The notes beneath the pieces are model-generated. The model was not told the DNA's origin, did no database searches, and saw only the letters and a program-made list of their open reading frames with translations. Source: an uncultured Oscillospiraceae bacterium (GTDB taxonomy: Bacteria; Bacillota; Clostridia; Oscillospirales; Oscillospiraceae). From it: a stretch of DNA of 33,894 nt. Below are positions 21,243 to 29,413 of the stretch, piece after piece; the stretch's first letter is position 1, and every line of letters starts with the position of its first letter. The stretch covers positions 1 through 33,894 of the forward strand of contig CAKUAS010000021.1 in the NCBI GenBank assembly GCA_934636655.1, given 5' to 3'. A program made the translations under genes and the position numbers.

Positions 21243-22517
21243 ATGTCACTATGGGATATTATAGTTTGGCCGTTTGCCAGACTGCTGGAGATCCTTTATA
21301 ACTGGACCGACAGCTATGGTCTTGCCATTATCCTCTTTGCTCTTGTGGTCAACCTGATCCTTCTGCCGTTCATGGCAAAGAGCAAGAAGGGCATGATGAA
21401 GACCACCCGAATCCAGCCTCAGCTCAAGGAGCTGGAGAAAAAACATAGGGGCAACCAGCAGAAGTATCAGCAGGAAGTCATGAAGCTGTATAAGGAGCAG
21501 GGCGCAAGCCCCACCTCCGGCTGCCTGTGGTCGCTGATCCCCTTCCCGATACTCATCGCTCTGTACAGTGTTATCCGCCAGCCTCTTGGCAGCATGATGG
21601 GCCTGGGCGACGAGAGTATCAAAAAGCTCACCGAGTGGGCGACCCAGAATGCGGGCTTCGTAGCCTCCAAGCAGGGCACCTATGACCAGATCGGCGTTGC
21701 CGACGCTATCCACAAGAACTGGGATGCCGTTGTAAACGCTCTCGGAAACTTCAGCGGAAAGCTTCTCGACATCGATTACAGCTTTATCGGAATGAACCTC
21801 GGTTCGATCCCCGACTGGAAGATCTGGACCTATGATTTTTCGGGCGCCGATATCCTCTCCAATATCGGACTGTTCCTGATCCCCCTGATCGCGGCGTTCC
21901 TTTCCTGGGCGTCGATGAAGATCAGCCAGGCGACCAATCCTCCCCAGGCCGGACAGGCTGCGATGAGCATGAAGACCATGAATCTCATGATGCCGCTCAT
22001 GTCCGTCTGGATCTGCTTCATCATGCCCGCGGCTCTCGGCGTTTACTGGATCGCCAACAGCTGCTTCGGCATCGTACGTGACCTTGTGCTCACAAAGTAC
22101 TACAAGCGCAAGCTCGATATCGAGGATGCAGAGCGCATTGCGGCTCAGAAGGAAAAAGACGCTGAGCGTGCACGCCGCCATGAGGAGCACGAGCAGCTCA
22201 AGGCAGAGGGCGCAACGACCCGCAATAACAACACCAGCAAAAAGAAAATGCAGGCTCAGCAGAAGCAGGCAGACGCAGAGCGCATCGCCGCAAACGAAAG
22301 AGCGGAGCGCGAGGCGCGCCTTGAAATGCTCGGCATAGAAAAGCCCGAGAATCCCTCGCAGGTCGGTAAGCGCCGCTACGCAAGAGGCAGAGCTTACGAT
22401 CCCAACCGCTACGCCGATGAAATGGCATCAGCGGCAAAGTCTGAGGAAGCAGTCGAAGAGGCCGCGGCTCAGACCGAGGCAGAGCCTGAACAGTCACAGG
22501 AGAATAGTGAAACATGA
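21243..22517 (+). CDS. yidC: membrane protein insertase YidC
   Basis: 424-aa YidC/Oxa1-family insertase. The hydrophobic segments at about residues 25-45, 95-115, 195-220 and 240-275 are separated by the charged cytoplasmic 'KGMMKTTRIQPQLKELEKKHRG' loop and the 'LYKEQGASPTSGCLWSLIPFPI' region conserved in the family. The 'SMKTMNLMMPLMSVWICFIMPAALGVYWIANSCFGI' end of the core is typical. A long hydrophilic tail (about 290-424), Lys/Arg- and then Glu-rich, resembles ribosome-binding tails of some Gram-positive YidC proteins. No lipobox is visible. AAGGAGAAACTT precedes the ATG. Its stop overlaps jag. Confidence 0.95.
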   Translation: MSLWDIIVWPFARLLEILYNWTDSYGLAIILFALVVNLILLPFMAKSKKGMMKTTRIQPQLKELEKKHRGNQQKYQQEVMKLYKEQGASPTSGCLWSLIPFPILIALYSVIRQPLGSMMGLGDESIKKLTEWATQNAGFVASKQGTYDQIGVADAIHKNWDAVVNALGNFSGKLLDIDYSFIGMNLGSIPDWKIWTYDFSGADILSNIGLFLIPLIAAFLSWASMKISQATNPPQAGQAAMSMKTMNLMMPLMSVWICFIMPAALGVYWIANSCFGIVRDLVLTKYYKRKLDIEDAERIAAQKEKDAERARRHEEHEQLKAEGATTRNNNTSKKKMQAQQKQADAERIAANERAEREARLEMLGIEKPENPSQVGKRRYARGRAYDPNRYADEMASAAKSEEAVEEAAAQTEAEPEQSQENSET

Positions 22518-23263
22518 TTAAGTCTTTGGAAACCACAGGCCGCACCGAGGATGAAGCCATCGCCGCAGCCCTGAAGGAACTCGGACTTGAGCGCGACGAT
22601 GTTTCCGTAACCGTCGTCGAGCGCGCAAAATCCGGATTCCTGGGCATAGGCGCTTCTCCGGCAGTTGTGCGTGTCGAGTATGAAGCTCCCGACGAGCCCG
22701 AGACCGAGGTCGAGGCTGCTCCCGTCGCCGAGGCAAAGGCACCCGAAAAGGCGGCAAAAACCGTCGATAACGGTGAGTTTGCCGACATAAGAGCGTTCCT
22801 CGAAGGACTTCTTGAGCGCATGGGCGTCAAGGCCGATATTGAGATCTCCCGCCGCGACGGCAAGAGTATTGCAGTCAATCTCTCCGGTCACAACATGGGT
22901 GCGGTCATAGGCCGCAGGGGTGAAACTCTCGATGCGATCCAGCACCTGACCAACTACGTCATCAATCGCGGCAGCGATAAGCATATGCACATTTGCGTCG
23001 ATGCCGAGAGCTACCGTGCAAAGCGCGAGGAATCGCTCGTCCGCCTTGCCGAGAAGATGGCTGCCAAGGTCATCAAGTATAAGCGCAGCATGGCGCTTGA
23101 GCCGATGAACAGCTACGAGCGTCATATCATCCACGCAGCGCTGCAGGACTATGAGGGCGTGACCACAAGCTCAACCGGTACAGAGCCCAATCGCCGCGTC
23201 GTCGTGTCCTACGACAGACCGCAGAACACCGGCAATAAGCCGCAGAGCCGTGAATGGGCATAA
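22514..23263 (+). CDS. jag: RNA-binding protein KhpB/Jag
   Basis: 249-aa protein with three parts: an N-terminal Jag_N domain (residues 1-55, 'KSGFLGIGASPAVVRVEY'), an acidic Ala/Glu/Pro linker, a KH domain with the GXXG loop GRRG ('AVIGRRGETLDAIQHL', about 132-147) and an R3H domain ('LEPMNSYERHIIHAAL', containing R-x3-H). KhpB binds RNA together with KhpA and affects cell elongation and division in Gram-positives. It starts in the stop of yidC (ATGA). The order yidC-jag is conserved. Confidence 0.95.
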   Translation: MIKSLETTGRTEDEAIAAALKELGLERDDVSVTVVERAKSGFLGIGASPAVVRVEYEAPDEPETEVEAAPVAEAKAPEKAAKTVDNGEFADIRAFLEGLLERMGVKADIEISRRDGKSIAVNLSGHNMGAVIGRRGETLDAIQHLTNYVINRGSDKHMHICVDAESYRAKREESLVRLAEKMAAKVIKYKRSMALEPMNSYERHIIHAALQDYEGVTTSSTGTEPNRRVVVSYDRPQNTGNKPQSREWA

Positions 23264-23288
23264 GCCCCGTATATTGGAGGAATTAATT

Positions 23289-23516
23289 ATGATACTTGAA
23301 AAAATCCAGCAGATCCTTGCACAGCAGTTTGAAGTATCCGCAGACAGCATTTCCGCCGACACCAATATCGTCGATGACCTCGGCGCGGATTCGCTTGACG
23401 TCGTCGAGCTCATCATGTCCGTTGAGGACGAGTTCGGCGTTCAGATCCCCGATGAGGACGCAGCAGAGCTGGCCACCGTCGGCAAGATCGTCGAGTACAT
23501 CGAAGCAAGGCAGTAA
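23289..23516 (+). CDS. acpP: acyl carrier protein
   Basis: 75-aa acidic acyl carrier protein for fatty acid synthesis. The 4'-phosphopantetheine attachment serine lies in the conserved GADSLDVVELIM motif (Ser at about residue 37). GGAGGAATTAATT precedes the ATG at 23289; the in-frame start at 23250 is rejected because it would overlap jag and lacks a site. A terminator follows 14 bp after the stop. It follows jag by 25 bp; fatty-acid synthesis genes are not nearby. Confidence 0.96.
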   Translation: MILEKIQQILAQQFEVSADSISADTNIVDDLGADSLDVVELIMSVEDEFGVQIPDEDAAELATVGKIVEYIEARQ

Positions 23517-23529
23517 TTTGAAACAAGAA

Positions 23530-23555
23530 AAATCCCGTCCGATAGGACGGGATTT
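23530..23555. terminator. bidirectional terminator between acpP and the convergent small gene
   Basis: AAATCCCGTCC (23530-23540), loop GATA, GGACGGGATTT (23545-23555), with a T-run on the plus strand and an A-run (U on the minus strand) on the other side. Confidence 0.9.
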
Positions 23556-23568
23556 TTTGCTGTATGGG

Positions 23569-23856
23569 TCAGGAATTAATATACGGGATCACATAAACGA
23601 GTGCGAGCGAAAATAGCGAAAGGAACACGCAGAAGCCAATAGGCACGCAGGGCTTATACTTAAAGCTGTCCTGCGCATTAATTTTCTTGTCGATCAGCCA
23701 CGCGCCGACAGCGCAGGCAAGCGACGCGGCGAACATCGGCAGGTTCAGCTCGGCGCTGCGCGTAAGCAGACCGAGGCTGAAATACAGCCCTGTCAGCCAC
23801 GCAATGTAAAGCAGCGTTGATAAAATTATCAGGCTTATGTATTTTGCTTTGCTCAT
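23569..23856 (-). CDS. small three-helix membrane protein of unknown function
   Basis: 95-aa protein with three hydrophobic segments at about residues 5-30, 38-56 and 68-92. A short charged loop (DKKINAQDSFKYKP) lies between the second and third. ATG at 23856 with GGAGCG about 10 bases upstream. It is 58 bp downstream of the DUF6487-like gene on the same strand and probably co-transcribed. No family recognised. The terminator at 23530-23555 closes this unit as well as acpP. Confidence 0.65.
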   Translation of the reverse strand: MSKAKYISLIILSTLLYIAWLTGLYFSLGLLTRSAELNLPMFAASLACAVGAWLIDKKINAQDSFKYKPCVPIGFCVFLSLFSLALVYVIPYINS

Positions 23857-23914
23857 AGCTCATTACGCTCCGTTTCTGGAATTTTGGGAGATTAGTAGTT
23901 ACATATATCTGCTG

Positions 23915-24148
23915 CTATTGATGCCTGATATCGTCTATGAGCACGAGATCGCATACGCTGCAATAAAAAGCGGTCACACAGCCGCCGAGCAGGTAATCGC
24001 CGTCTCCAAGCTGGAGCTTGCCGCCTCGTTTTCTGGAGTGAAACGAGAGAATGTCCTCCTCATACCCATGCGGCTTCCAATACACCGGGCATTTTGCGTT
24101 GTCGATGAAGCCCTCGGTCATTTCGGCGGAACATTTGGGACACAGCAT
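23915..24148 (-). CDS. zinc-ribbon protein, DUF6487-like
   Basis: 77-aa protein with an N-terminal CPKC (Cys3, Cys6) and a C-terminal CSVC (near residues 63-66) pair, a probable zinc ribbon. 'CPKCSAEMTEGFIDNAKCPVYWKPHG' fits the small DUF6487-type pattern of CPxCGxEMxxGxI...W.P, and the last residues 'YCSVCDLVLIDD' fit the usual end of that family; recognised by eye only. AGGAGCCTGACAT leads into the ATG at 24148. The function of the family is unknown. Confidence 0.7.
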   Translation of the reverse strand: MLCPKCSAEMTEGFIDNAKCPVYWKPHGYEEDILSFHSRKRGGKLQLGDGDYLLGGCVTAFYCSVCDLVLIDDIRHQ

Positions 24149-24318
24149 ATGTCAGGCTCCTTTCATTTTTATTTACCTTTCGCTTATATAATACATTGGC
24201 AAACGAAAAAACAGGACAATAATTCTCGAATTTCTTGAAATTTGTCGTTTATCACAAAATCATCCATGTGCATTTGTGGGTAATATACAGCCCAATAGCA
24301 GGTGCCGCGCGGTTTTTG

Positions 24319-24347
24319 TTGACTTAAAACAAGGAAAAGAGTAAAAT
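24319..24347 (+). promoter_or_regulatory. promoter of the holB-ricT unit
   Basis: TTGACT (24319-24324), 17 bp, TAAAAT (24342-24347). 32 bp before the ATG of holB. Confidence 0.8.
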
Positions 24348-24379
24348 AAACTGATTAAGTATTTATTTCGGAGGATGCT

Positions 24380-25156
24380 ATGGAAAAACTGTCACATGCG
24401 TATATAGTGTCCTCGGCGTCGGAAAACGCGCGGATGGGCAAGGCGTTTTTTCTTGCCGAAAAAATGCTGTGTCAGAGCAGCGGCGAGCGCCCCTGCGGCG
24501 TGTGCCGCGACTGCCGCAAGGTCAAGGCGCGCGTTCACCCCGATCTTGCCGTTATCGAGCGCATCACCGACGATAAGGGCAAGCAGAAAAAAGAGATACT
24601 TGTCGATCAGGTGCGCGCCATGGGCGCGGACGCCTATGTCATTCCAAACGAGGCGGCGGAGAAGGTATACATTATAAAGGATGCCGACACGATGAACGAG
24701 CAGGCGCAGAACGCCGCGCTCAAGATTCTCGAAGAGCCACCGAAGGGCGTTCATTTTATATTGTGCGTGTCAAATCCCGAGCGGCTGCTGGTAACGGTGC
24801 GTTCGCGCTGCGTGCTCATAAGCTGCGCGGGCGAGGAGGACGCGGAGGACGAGACCTCTGCCGCGCTTGCCGATGAATTTGTCTCGCTTGAGCGCAAGGG
24901 CGACACGCCGGCGCTGACGGCCTGGTGTTTTGAGCATGAAACGCTCGACGCCATTTCGCTCGGCGCGCTTTTGCTCGCCTTGAAGCGCCGTTATGCAGCG
25001 CTTTTGGTGTCGGCGCAGGACAAAATGCGCATAATGGATATTATACAGCTTATTGACCGCTGCGCGCAGTATCAGACGGTCAACACGGGCGTGAAACACA
25101 TTTTGGGGCTGCTGGCGGTACGCTCGGTAGCGGAAACGAGGAAAACAATTGACTGA
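24380..25156 (+). CDS. holB: DNA polymerase III subunit delta'
   Basis: 258-aa clamp-loader subunit of the AAA+ class. A zinc site Cys31-x7-Cys39-x2-Cys42-x2-Cys45 is present ('ERPCGVCRDC'), as in delta' and tau/gamma. The sensor/arginine-finger motif 'VTVRSRC' and 'NAALKILEEPP' are diagnostic. The P-loop is degenerate (SASENARMGKA), in keeping with delta' being unable to hydrolyse ATP. Somewhat shorter than the usual 310-330 aa, with a reduced C-terminal domain. GGAGGATGCT precedes the ATG. It overlaps ricT by 8 bp, an arrangement conserved in Bacillota. Confidence 0.93.
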   Translation: MEKLSHAYIVSSASENARMGKAFFLAEKMLCQSSGERPCGVCRDCRKVKARVHPDLAVIERITDDKGKQKKEILVDQVRAMGADAYVIPNEAAEKVYIIKDADTMNEQAQNAALKILEEPPKGVHFILCVSNPERLLVTVRSRCVLISCAGEEDAEDETSAALADEFVSLERKGDTPALTAWCFEHETLDAISLGALLLALKRRYAALLVSAQDKMRIMDIIQLIDRCAQYQTVNTGVKHILGLLAVRSVAETRKTID

Positions 25157-26411
25157 GGTTATAAGCGTAAAATTCAAAAACAGGGGTAAGAGCTATTACT
25201 TTGCCCCAAACGGGAAGAATGTAAGAACCGGCCAGCAGGTCATCGTTGAGACCAGTAAGGGCCTTGAGATAGCCGAATGCATCCGCGGCAATCATGAGGT
25301 CGCAGATGATGCGGTCGTCCAGCCGCTGCGTCCGGTAGTAAGGCTCGCAACGCGCGACGATCTGCGCGTTGCCGAGATAAACAAGCAGCGCGAGAAGGAA
25401 GCGTTCGAGATCTGCCAGAAGAAGATCGCAGAGCACGGGCTGGACATGAAGCTCGTCGACGTCGAGTGCAACTTCGAGGGAAACAAGACCATGTTCTTTT
25501 TCACTTCCGACGGCAGAGTAGACTTTCGTGAGCTTGTAAAGGATCTGGCCGGTATATTCCGCAACAGGATAGAGCTTCGGCAGATCGGCGTCAGGGACGA
25601 GGCTAAAATGCTCGGCGGCATCGGCATCTGCGGCAGACCCTTCTGCTGCAATCAGTTTATAGACGAGTTCCAGCCGGTGTCGACAAAAATGGCAAAAATG
25701 CAGTCTATGTCGCTCAATCCGGGAAAAATATCCGGAAGCTGCGGCAGACTCATGTGCTGCCTGAGATACGAGCAGGAGGCTTACGAGGAACTGACGAAAA
25801 ACGTGCCCAAGCAGGGCGCTTTCGTCGAGACTCCGGCAGGCTACGGCACTGTCACGCAGGTAAATCTCCTGCGCCAGATGGTCAAGGTCAAGCTCGACGG
25901 CGAGGGCGACGATACGGTAAAGACCTACAGAGCGGTCGAGGTTGCGGCAGTGCCCGGCGGCCGTCCGAAGGACGGCGAGACTCCGCCGTCGGTGCTCAAA
26001 TACATCCCCGAGCCCGAAGAGGAAGAGGATGAAGAGACTGACGAGTGGAAGCTTCCCGAGCTGTTCGCCGATGACGGCGCAGCCGGTACGCAGGAAGCTG
26101 CACCTACGCAGAAAAAACGCAGCCGCAGCCGCCGTTCGCGCCGCGGCGGAAAGAAACCGCAGGGCGGAGAGGCAAAGTCCAACCCACAGACAGAGCGGGC
26201 AGCTGCCGCACAGGAAGAGAAAAAGCCCACAGCCAGACCCAAGCCGAGAAATAACCGCCGCGGCGGCAAAAAGCCCGATGGTCAGCAGCCTGCCGAACAG
26301 CCTAAGCCGCAGCAGGAAAAGAGCTCCGACGGCGAAAAAAAGAGATCGGGCCGCCGTTACTATCATCGCGGCAAGCCAAAAAACAAGGGCGGTCAGGCGC
26401 AGAACCAGTAG
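25149..26411 (+). CDS. ricT: RicT (YaaT/PSP1-family) protein with basic C-terminal tail
   Basis: 420-aa protein. Residues 1-270 are the PSP1 domain of RicT, part of the RicA-RicF-RicT (Y-complex) that guides RNase Y in mRNA maturation. Its two cysteine clusters CGRPFCC (161-167) and CGRLMCC (198-204) match the iron-sulfur ligand motifs of RicT. Starts with TTG at 25149 behind GAGG, within the holB stop. Unusually, residues about 300-420 form a low-complexity tail rich in Lys, Arg, Gln and Gly (RSRRSRRGGKKP, RRYYHRGKPK), probably disordered and RNA-binding; RicT of Bacillus is about 275 aa. Followed by a small surface-protein gene. Confidence 0.93.
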   Translation: MTEVISVKFKNRGKSYYFAPNGKNVRTGQQVIVETSKGLEIAECIRGNHEVADDAVVQPLRPVVRLATRDDLRVAEINKQREKEAFEICQKKIAEHGLDMKLVDVECNFEGNKTMFFFTSDGRVDFRELVKDLAGIFRNRIELRQIGVRDEAKMLGGIGICGRPFCCNQFIDEFQPVSTKMAKMQSMSLNPGKISGSCGRLMCCLRYEQEAYEELTKNVPKQGAFVETPAGYGTVTQVNLLRQMVKVKLDGEGDDTVKTYRAVEVAAVPGGRPKDGETPPSVLKYIPEPEEEEDEETDEWKLPELFADDGAAGTQEAAPTQKKRSRSRRSRRGGKKPQGGEAKSNPQTERAAAAQEEKKPTARPKPRNNRRGGKKPDGQQPAEQPKPQQEKSSDGEKKRSGRRYYHRGKPKNKGGQAQNQ

Positions 26412-26430
26412 CATGAGCGGAGGCTGAGAT

Positions 26431-26934
26431 ATGAGTAATACGAATAAGAATAAACGCGGAATGAGCATGAAAACGAAGTGGATCATAACAGGCATTCTCT
26501 GCGTCCTGGCAGTGCTGACCGTTGTGGTCGTTGCGGCCGACGGCTGCTTTGACTTTAAGCCGGGCTCCGTTAAGTCCAATAACAACGATGTGGTCGAAAG
26601 CGCTGCGCCGGAGGATAACAAGGACACAAATAAGTCCGGAGGAACGCACATTGTTCTCATAACTGCCGGCAACGGCGGCTCGACCGACCCCAACGGCAGC
26701 GTGACGGTAAATGACATGGAAAGCGTGACGGTCTCGATAAAGCCCAACGAGGGCTATGAGATACAGTCTGTCATGGTCGACGGTCAGGACAAGGGTGCTG
26801 TAGAAAGCTACACCCTGTCGAACGTGACGGAGGATCACAGCATCGTTGCTACATTTGTAAAGAAAGTCGTGCCCACGCCTACGCCTGCACCGGCAACACC
26901 CAAACCGACCGATAACGGCGGAGATGACGAATAA
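26431..26934 (+). CDS. one-TM protein with a divergent InlB-repeat-like domain
   Basis: 167-aa protein: a basic N-terminus, a hydrophobic helix (about residues 17-36), a polar Asn/Asp/Ser linker, then a 65-residue extracellular domain 'GSTDPNGSVTVNDMESVTVS...YTLSNVTEDHSIVATF' that fits the divergent InlB B-repeat (Flg_new_2-like) pattern, and a Pro/Thr-rich wall-spanning tail (PTPTPAPATPKP). The helix with no cleavage signal suggests a membrane anchor with the domain outside. GGAGG precedes the ATG. It starts 19 bp after ricT, probably in the same transcript, and ends at a strong terminator. Confidence 0.8.
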   Translation: MSNTNKNKRGMSMKTKWIITGILCVLAVLTVVVVAADGCFDFKPGSVKSNNNDVVESAAPEDNKDTNKSGGTHIVLITAGNGGSTDPNGSVTVNDMESVTVSIKPNEGYEIQSVMVDGQDKGAVESYTLSNVTEDHSIVATFVKKVVPTPTPAPATPKPTDNGGDDE

Positions 26935-26966
26935 AAAAATTCCCGACCTTGGTCGGGAATTTTTTT
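26933..26966. terminator. bidirectional terminator between convergent genes
   Basis: AAAAAAATTCCCGACC pairs with GGTCGGGAATTTTTTT (26933-26966) around TT; serves the plus-strand surface protein gene and the minus-strand lysozyme gene at 26977. Confidence 0.9.
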
Positions 26967-26976
26967 GCCTTATTTT

Positions 26977-28362
26977 TTATGCCATGCCGCCCGCGAAGCG
27001 GTTGAACATGACCGCGACCTGAGCGCGAGTCGCACTGGCCAGAGGACTAAGCGTTGTTGCGCTCGTTCCGCTCACTATGCCTGCGCCTATCGCCCAGCAC
27101 ATGCTCTCACGGGCGAATGGACTGACCTGCTGTGCATCGGCATAGCCGCCGATGTCAGCGTACACGTCGGTGTTGTAGCCCTTGTAGTTTGCGTATCTGT
27201 GAAGGAAGGTCACAAACTGCTCGCGAGTAAGCGTCTCATCGGGAGCAAATGTACCGTTGCTGTAGCCGTTTGAAATGTTGTTGTGCGAGCCCCATAGCAG
27301 GGCGTTGTAATAATACCTGCTCGGGGAAACGTCGCTGAAGCGGTTTTCGTATCCGGAGACATCGGGGCTGCCCTCAAGCCGGTATAGGACGGCAATGAGC
27401 ATGCAGCGCGACATGACTACGTTCACGCCGAAGCTCGTGCCGCTTGTTCCCATGAACAGACCGGCAGAAACAACGTTGTCAATGTCGCTGTGCGCCCAGT
27501 AGGTCGAGGGAACGTCGGTAAAATTCCTGGATGGGCAGTTATCGCCGAGCGGACAGCCGCCGTCCCAAACAGCGACGAGATTGCGGTTTTGATTCGCGGC
27601 GGTGTATACGGTGATCTTCTCTCCACTGCTTTCGTCCTTCCAGCCGCTGAACGTTGAGCCGCTGAGCGCAGCTGTCGGCAGCGAGCCATAGGACTTGCCT
27701 TTTTCGTAGGCTGCGACGCGGTTACCGCTGAGAGTGCCGCCGTTTGCGTTGAATCTGGCATATACGAAGTGAGTCAATTCTGCACTGTAATCGCTGTAAA
27801 GAAGGATCTCCGCCTCGTTAATGCGGCGTTTGATAAGCCCGGGGAGAATCTCGCCTCCGGCGGAACACAAAACGGTAAAAGCGTCGGCGATCTCCACATC
27901 GGGGATCGCGTTTCCGCTGCTGTCCTTGAAATTTGCCTGAACATAGCGCGCCAAGCGCCAGCCGGTATTGACCTCTACCCAGCTCGGACCGAAATTGTAC
28001 GCAAGACTCACAAGTGCGTCAAACACGTTCTGACTTGCGGTGAGCCCGTACTTCGCAATAGTGCGGTTTGCGGCTGTCTCAAACTGAGCGATATCCTGTT
28101 CAAAATATGCATCGGCCTGCTCGGCCGTGATCTCCATGCCTTCGTAAACGTCCGGACCGTAGTGGCCATAGCCGATAGTCCAGTATGTTTCGCTCGGATG
28201 CGCTTTGTACGCCTTGAGCCTAACGCCCTCCCAATACTTAATGAGAGTTTTGAGATTGTCGCTGGCTTGCATATCGGGTGCCTCGCTGTCGGCGAGAGCT
28301 GCTGTGGGAACAAGCGTTACGAGCATCACGATGGCAAGCAGGAAAGATATGTACCTCTTCAT
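26977..28362 (-). CDS. SLH-anchored GH24 lysozyme-like protein
   Basis: 461-aa secreted protein. Signal peptide residues 1-24. Residues about 35-180 resemble GH24 (T4-type) muramidases: YWEGVRLKAY contains the catalytic Glu45, and the 'WTIGYGHYG' motif contains Thr62. Then come a Listeria-Bacteroides-type repeat ('YARFNANGG...GSTFSGWKDE', about 200-270) and three SLH domains (about 278-461). In T4 lysozyme the catalytic Asp lies nine residues after Glu; here that position is Ala54 (KAHPSET), with an altered spacing to the TIGYGH motif. The protein may therefore bind or cleave peptidoglycan by a modified mechanism. AGGAGACACAA precedes the ATG. A housekeeping wall-remodelling role is the best guess. 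Confidence 0.87.
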   Translation of the reverse strand: MKRYISFLLAIVMLVTLVPTAALADSEAPDMQASDNLKTLIKYWEGVRLKAYKAHPSETYWTIGYGHYGPDVYEGMEITAEQADAYFEQDIAQFETAANRTIAKYGLTASQNVFDALVSLAYNFGPSWVEVNTGWRLARYVQANFKDSSGNAIPDVEIADAFTVLCSAGGEILPGLIKRRINEAEILLYSDYSAELTHFVYARFNANGGTLSGNRVAAYEKGKSYGSLPTAALSGSTFSGWKDESSGEKITVYTAANQNRNLVAVWDGGCPLGDNCPSRNFTDVPSTYWAHSDIDNVVSAGLFMGTSGTSFGVNVVMSRCMLIAVLYRLEGSPDVSGYENRFSDVSPSRYYYNALLWGSHNNISNGYSNGTFAPDETLTREQFVTFLHRYANYKGYNTDVYADIGGYADAQQVSPFARESMCWAIGAGIVSGTSATTLSPLASATRAQVAVMFNRFAGGMA

Positions 28363-28481
28363 TTGTGTCTCCTGTATTGTGCCGTGATAATAAGTTTAAA
28401 AATGTGTGGCAAAATTATTACAACCTGCATTTTAACAAAAAAATGCTGAAAAATCAAGGCTTTTGTTGTCGACGGAGATAT

Positions 28482-28598
28482 ATGGCAGAAATGCCTGCGC
28501 AAAAAAGCCCGCAGGCGGCGAAAAAAGCGAAAAAATGTTTTCCTGTCAAGCAAAAATCGCCTAAACATCATGAGGAAGCAGCGGCTATTTTGTCATAG
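28482..28598 (+). CDS. possible 38-aa Lys/Ala-rich small protein
   Basis: An ORF from ATG 28482 to TAG 28596-28598 encodes a very basic peptide (starts MAEMPAQKSPQAAKKAKK). GGAG lies 8 bp upstream. It sits in the gap between the lysozyme-like gene and nadE, 8 bp before the nadE promoter. No conserved motif is visible, and the stretch also contains a GCCTGCG...CGCAGGC inverted repeat (28492-28516). It may be a chance ORF. Confidence 0.3.
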   Translation: MAEMPAQKSPQAAKKAKKCFPVKQKSPKHHEEAAAILS

Positions 28599-28605
28599 GC
28601 GCTTA

Positions 28606-28634
28606 TTGACAGAATCGGACGGATATTATAAAAT
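28606..28634 (+). promoter_or_regulatory. promoter of the nadE-purB-purA-guaA cluster
   Basis: TTGACA (28606-28611), 17 bp, TAAAAT (28629-28634). ATG of nadE is at 28676. Confidence 0.82.
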
Positions 28635-28675
28635 TTATTGTCCGGTATTTTTATTATAATGAGGAGCTGAGTGCA

Positions 28676-29413
28676 ATGCGTGATTACAGCAGGGAATTTG
28701 CCGACAGAGTGCAGTATATAAGAAGCCTCGTGGAGGAGAGCGGCGTTGACGGAATCGTTTTCGGAAACTCCGGCGGCAAGGACTCCGCCCTCGTCGGCAT
28801 ACTGTGCAAGTTTGCCTGCGAGAACACCGTGGGTATCATGATGCCTTGTGCGTCAAAGCGCAATTTTGAGCAGGATATGAAGGATGCAAAGGAGGTTGCC
28901 GATCACTTCGGCATCGAAAGCCGCGTCATTGATCTGACCGATGTGCGTCAGGCGGAGATAGACAGGCTTCAGGCCATAACGACGCTTACGAATGCAGCCG
29001 TCAATAATATCGCGCCGCGCCTCAGAATGACAACGCTGTATGCTGTCGCCGCATCCGAATACCGCCTCGTTGCCGGAACGGGCAATCGCAGCGAGAGGTA
29101 CATGGGCTACTTCACCAAATGGGGAGACGGCTCCTGTGATTTTAACCCCATCGCCGATCTCACCGCGACCGAGATCATTGAATTTCTCAAATGGCTCACC
29201 GCGCCGGCCTGCATCATAAATAAGGCACCATCGGCAGGACTGTTCGACGGCCAGACCGATGAGGACGAAATGGGCGTTAGCTACCGCGCGATAGACAGCT
29301 ATATTAACGGCGGCGAGGTAAGTCCCACCGAGAAGAGAATAATTGACCGCTTCCACCGAAACAGCGCCCACAAGCGCGTCGGCATCAGTGTATTTAAGCA
29401 GATAGATGAGTAA
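28676..29413 (+). CDS. nadE: NAD(+) synthase, ammonia-dependent
   Basis: 245-aa enzyme that converts deamido-NAD to NAD using ammonia and ATP. The PP-loop SGGKDSA (residues 32-38) and 'AGTGNRSE', 'WGDGSCDFNPIADLT' and 'PSAGLFDGQTDEDEMG' motifs are all diagnostic for NadE. There is no N-terminal nitrilase (glutaminase) domain, so free ammonia is the expected nitrogen donor. GAGGAGCTGAGTGCA precedes the ATG. It overlaps purB by 8 bp, so NAD and purine synthesis are translationally linked here. Confidence 0.95.
   Translation: MRDYSREFADRVQYIRSLVEESGVDGIVFGNSGGKDSALVGILCKFACENTVGIMMPCASKRNFEQDMKDAKEVADHFGIESRVIDLTDVRQAEIDRLQAITTLTNAAVNNIAPRLRMTTLYAVAASEYRLVAGTGNRSERYMGYFTKWGDGSCDFNPIADLTATEIIEFLKWLTAPACIINKAPSAGLFDGQTDEDEMGVSYRAIDSYINGGEVSPTEKRIIDRFHRNSAHKRVGISVFKQIDE

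Noticed and set aside
25080..26747. 555-codon minus-strand frame opposite ricT
   Set aside because: Leu/Ala-rich translation produced by the complement of the basic tail and PSP1 domain of ricT; no start signal and it spans several real genes.
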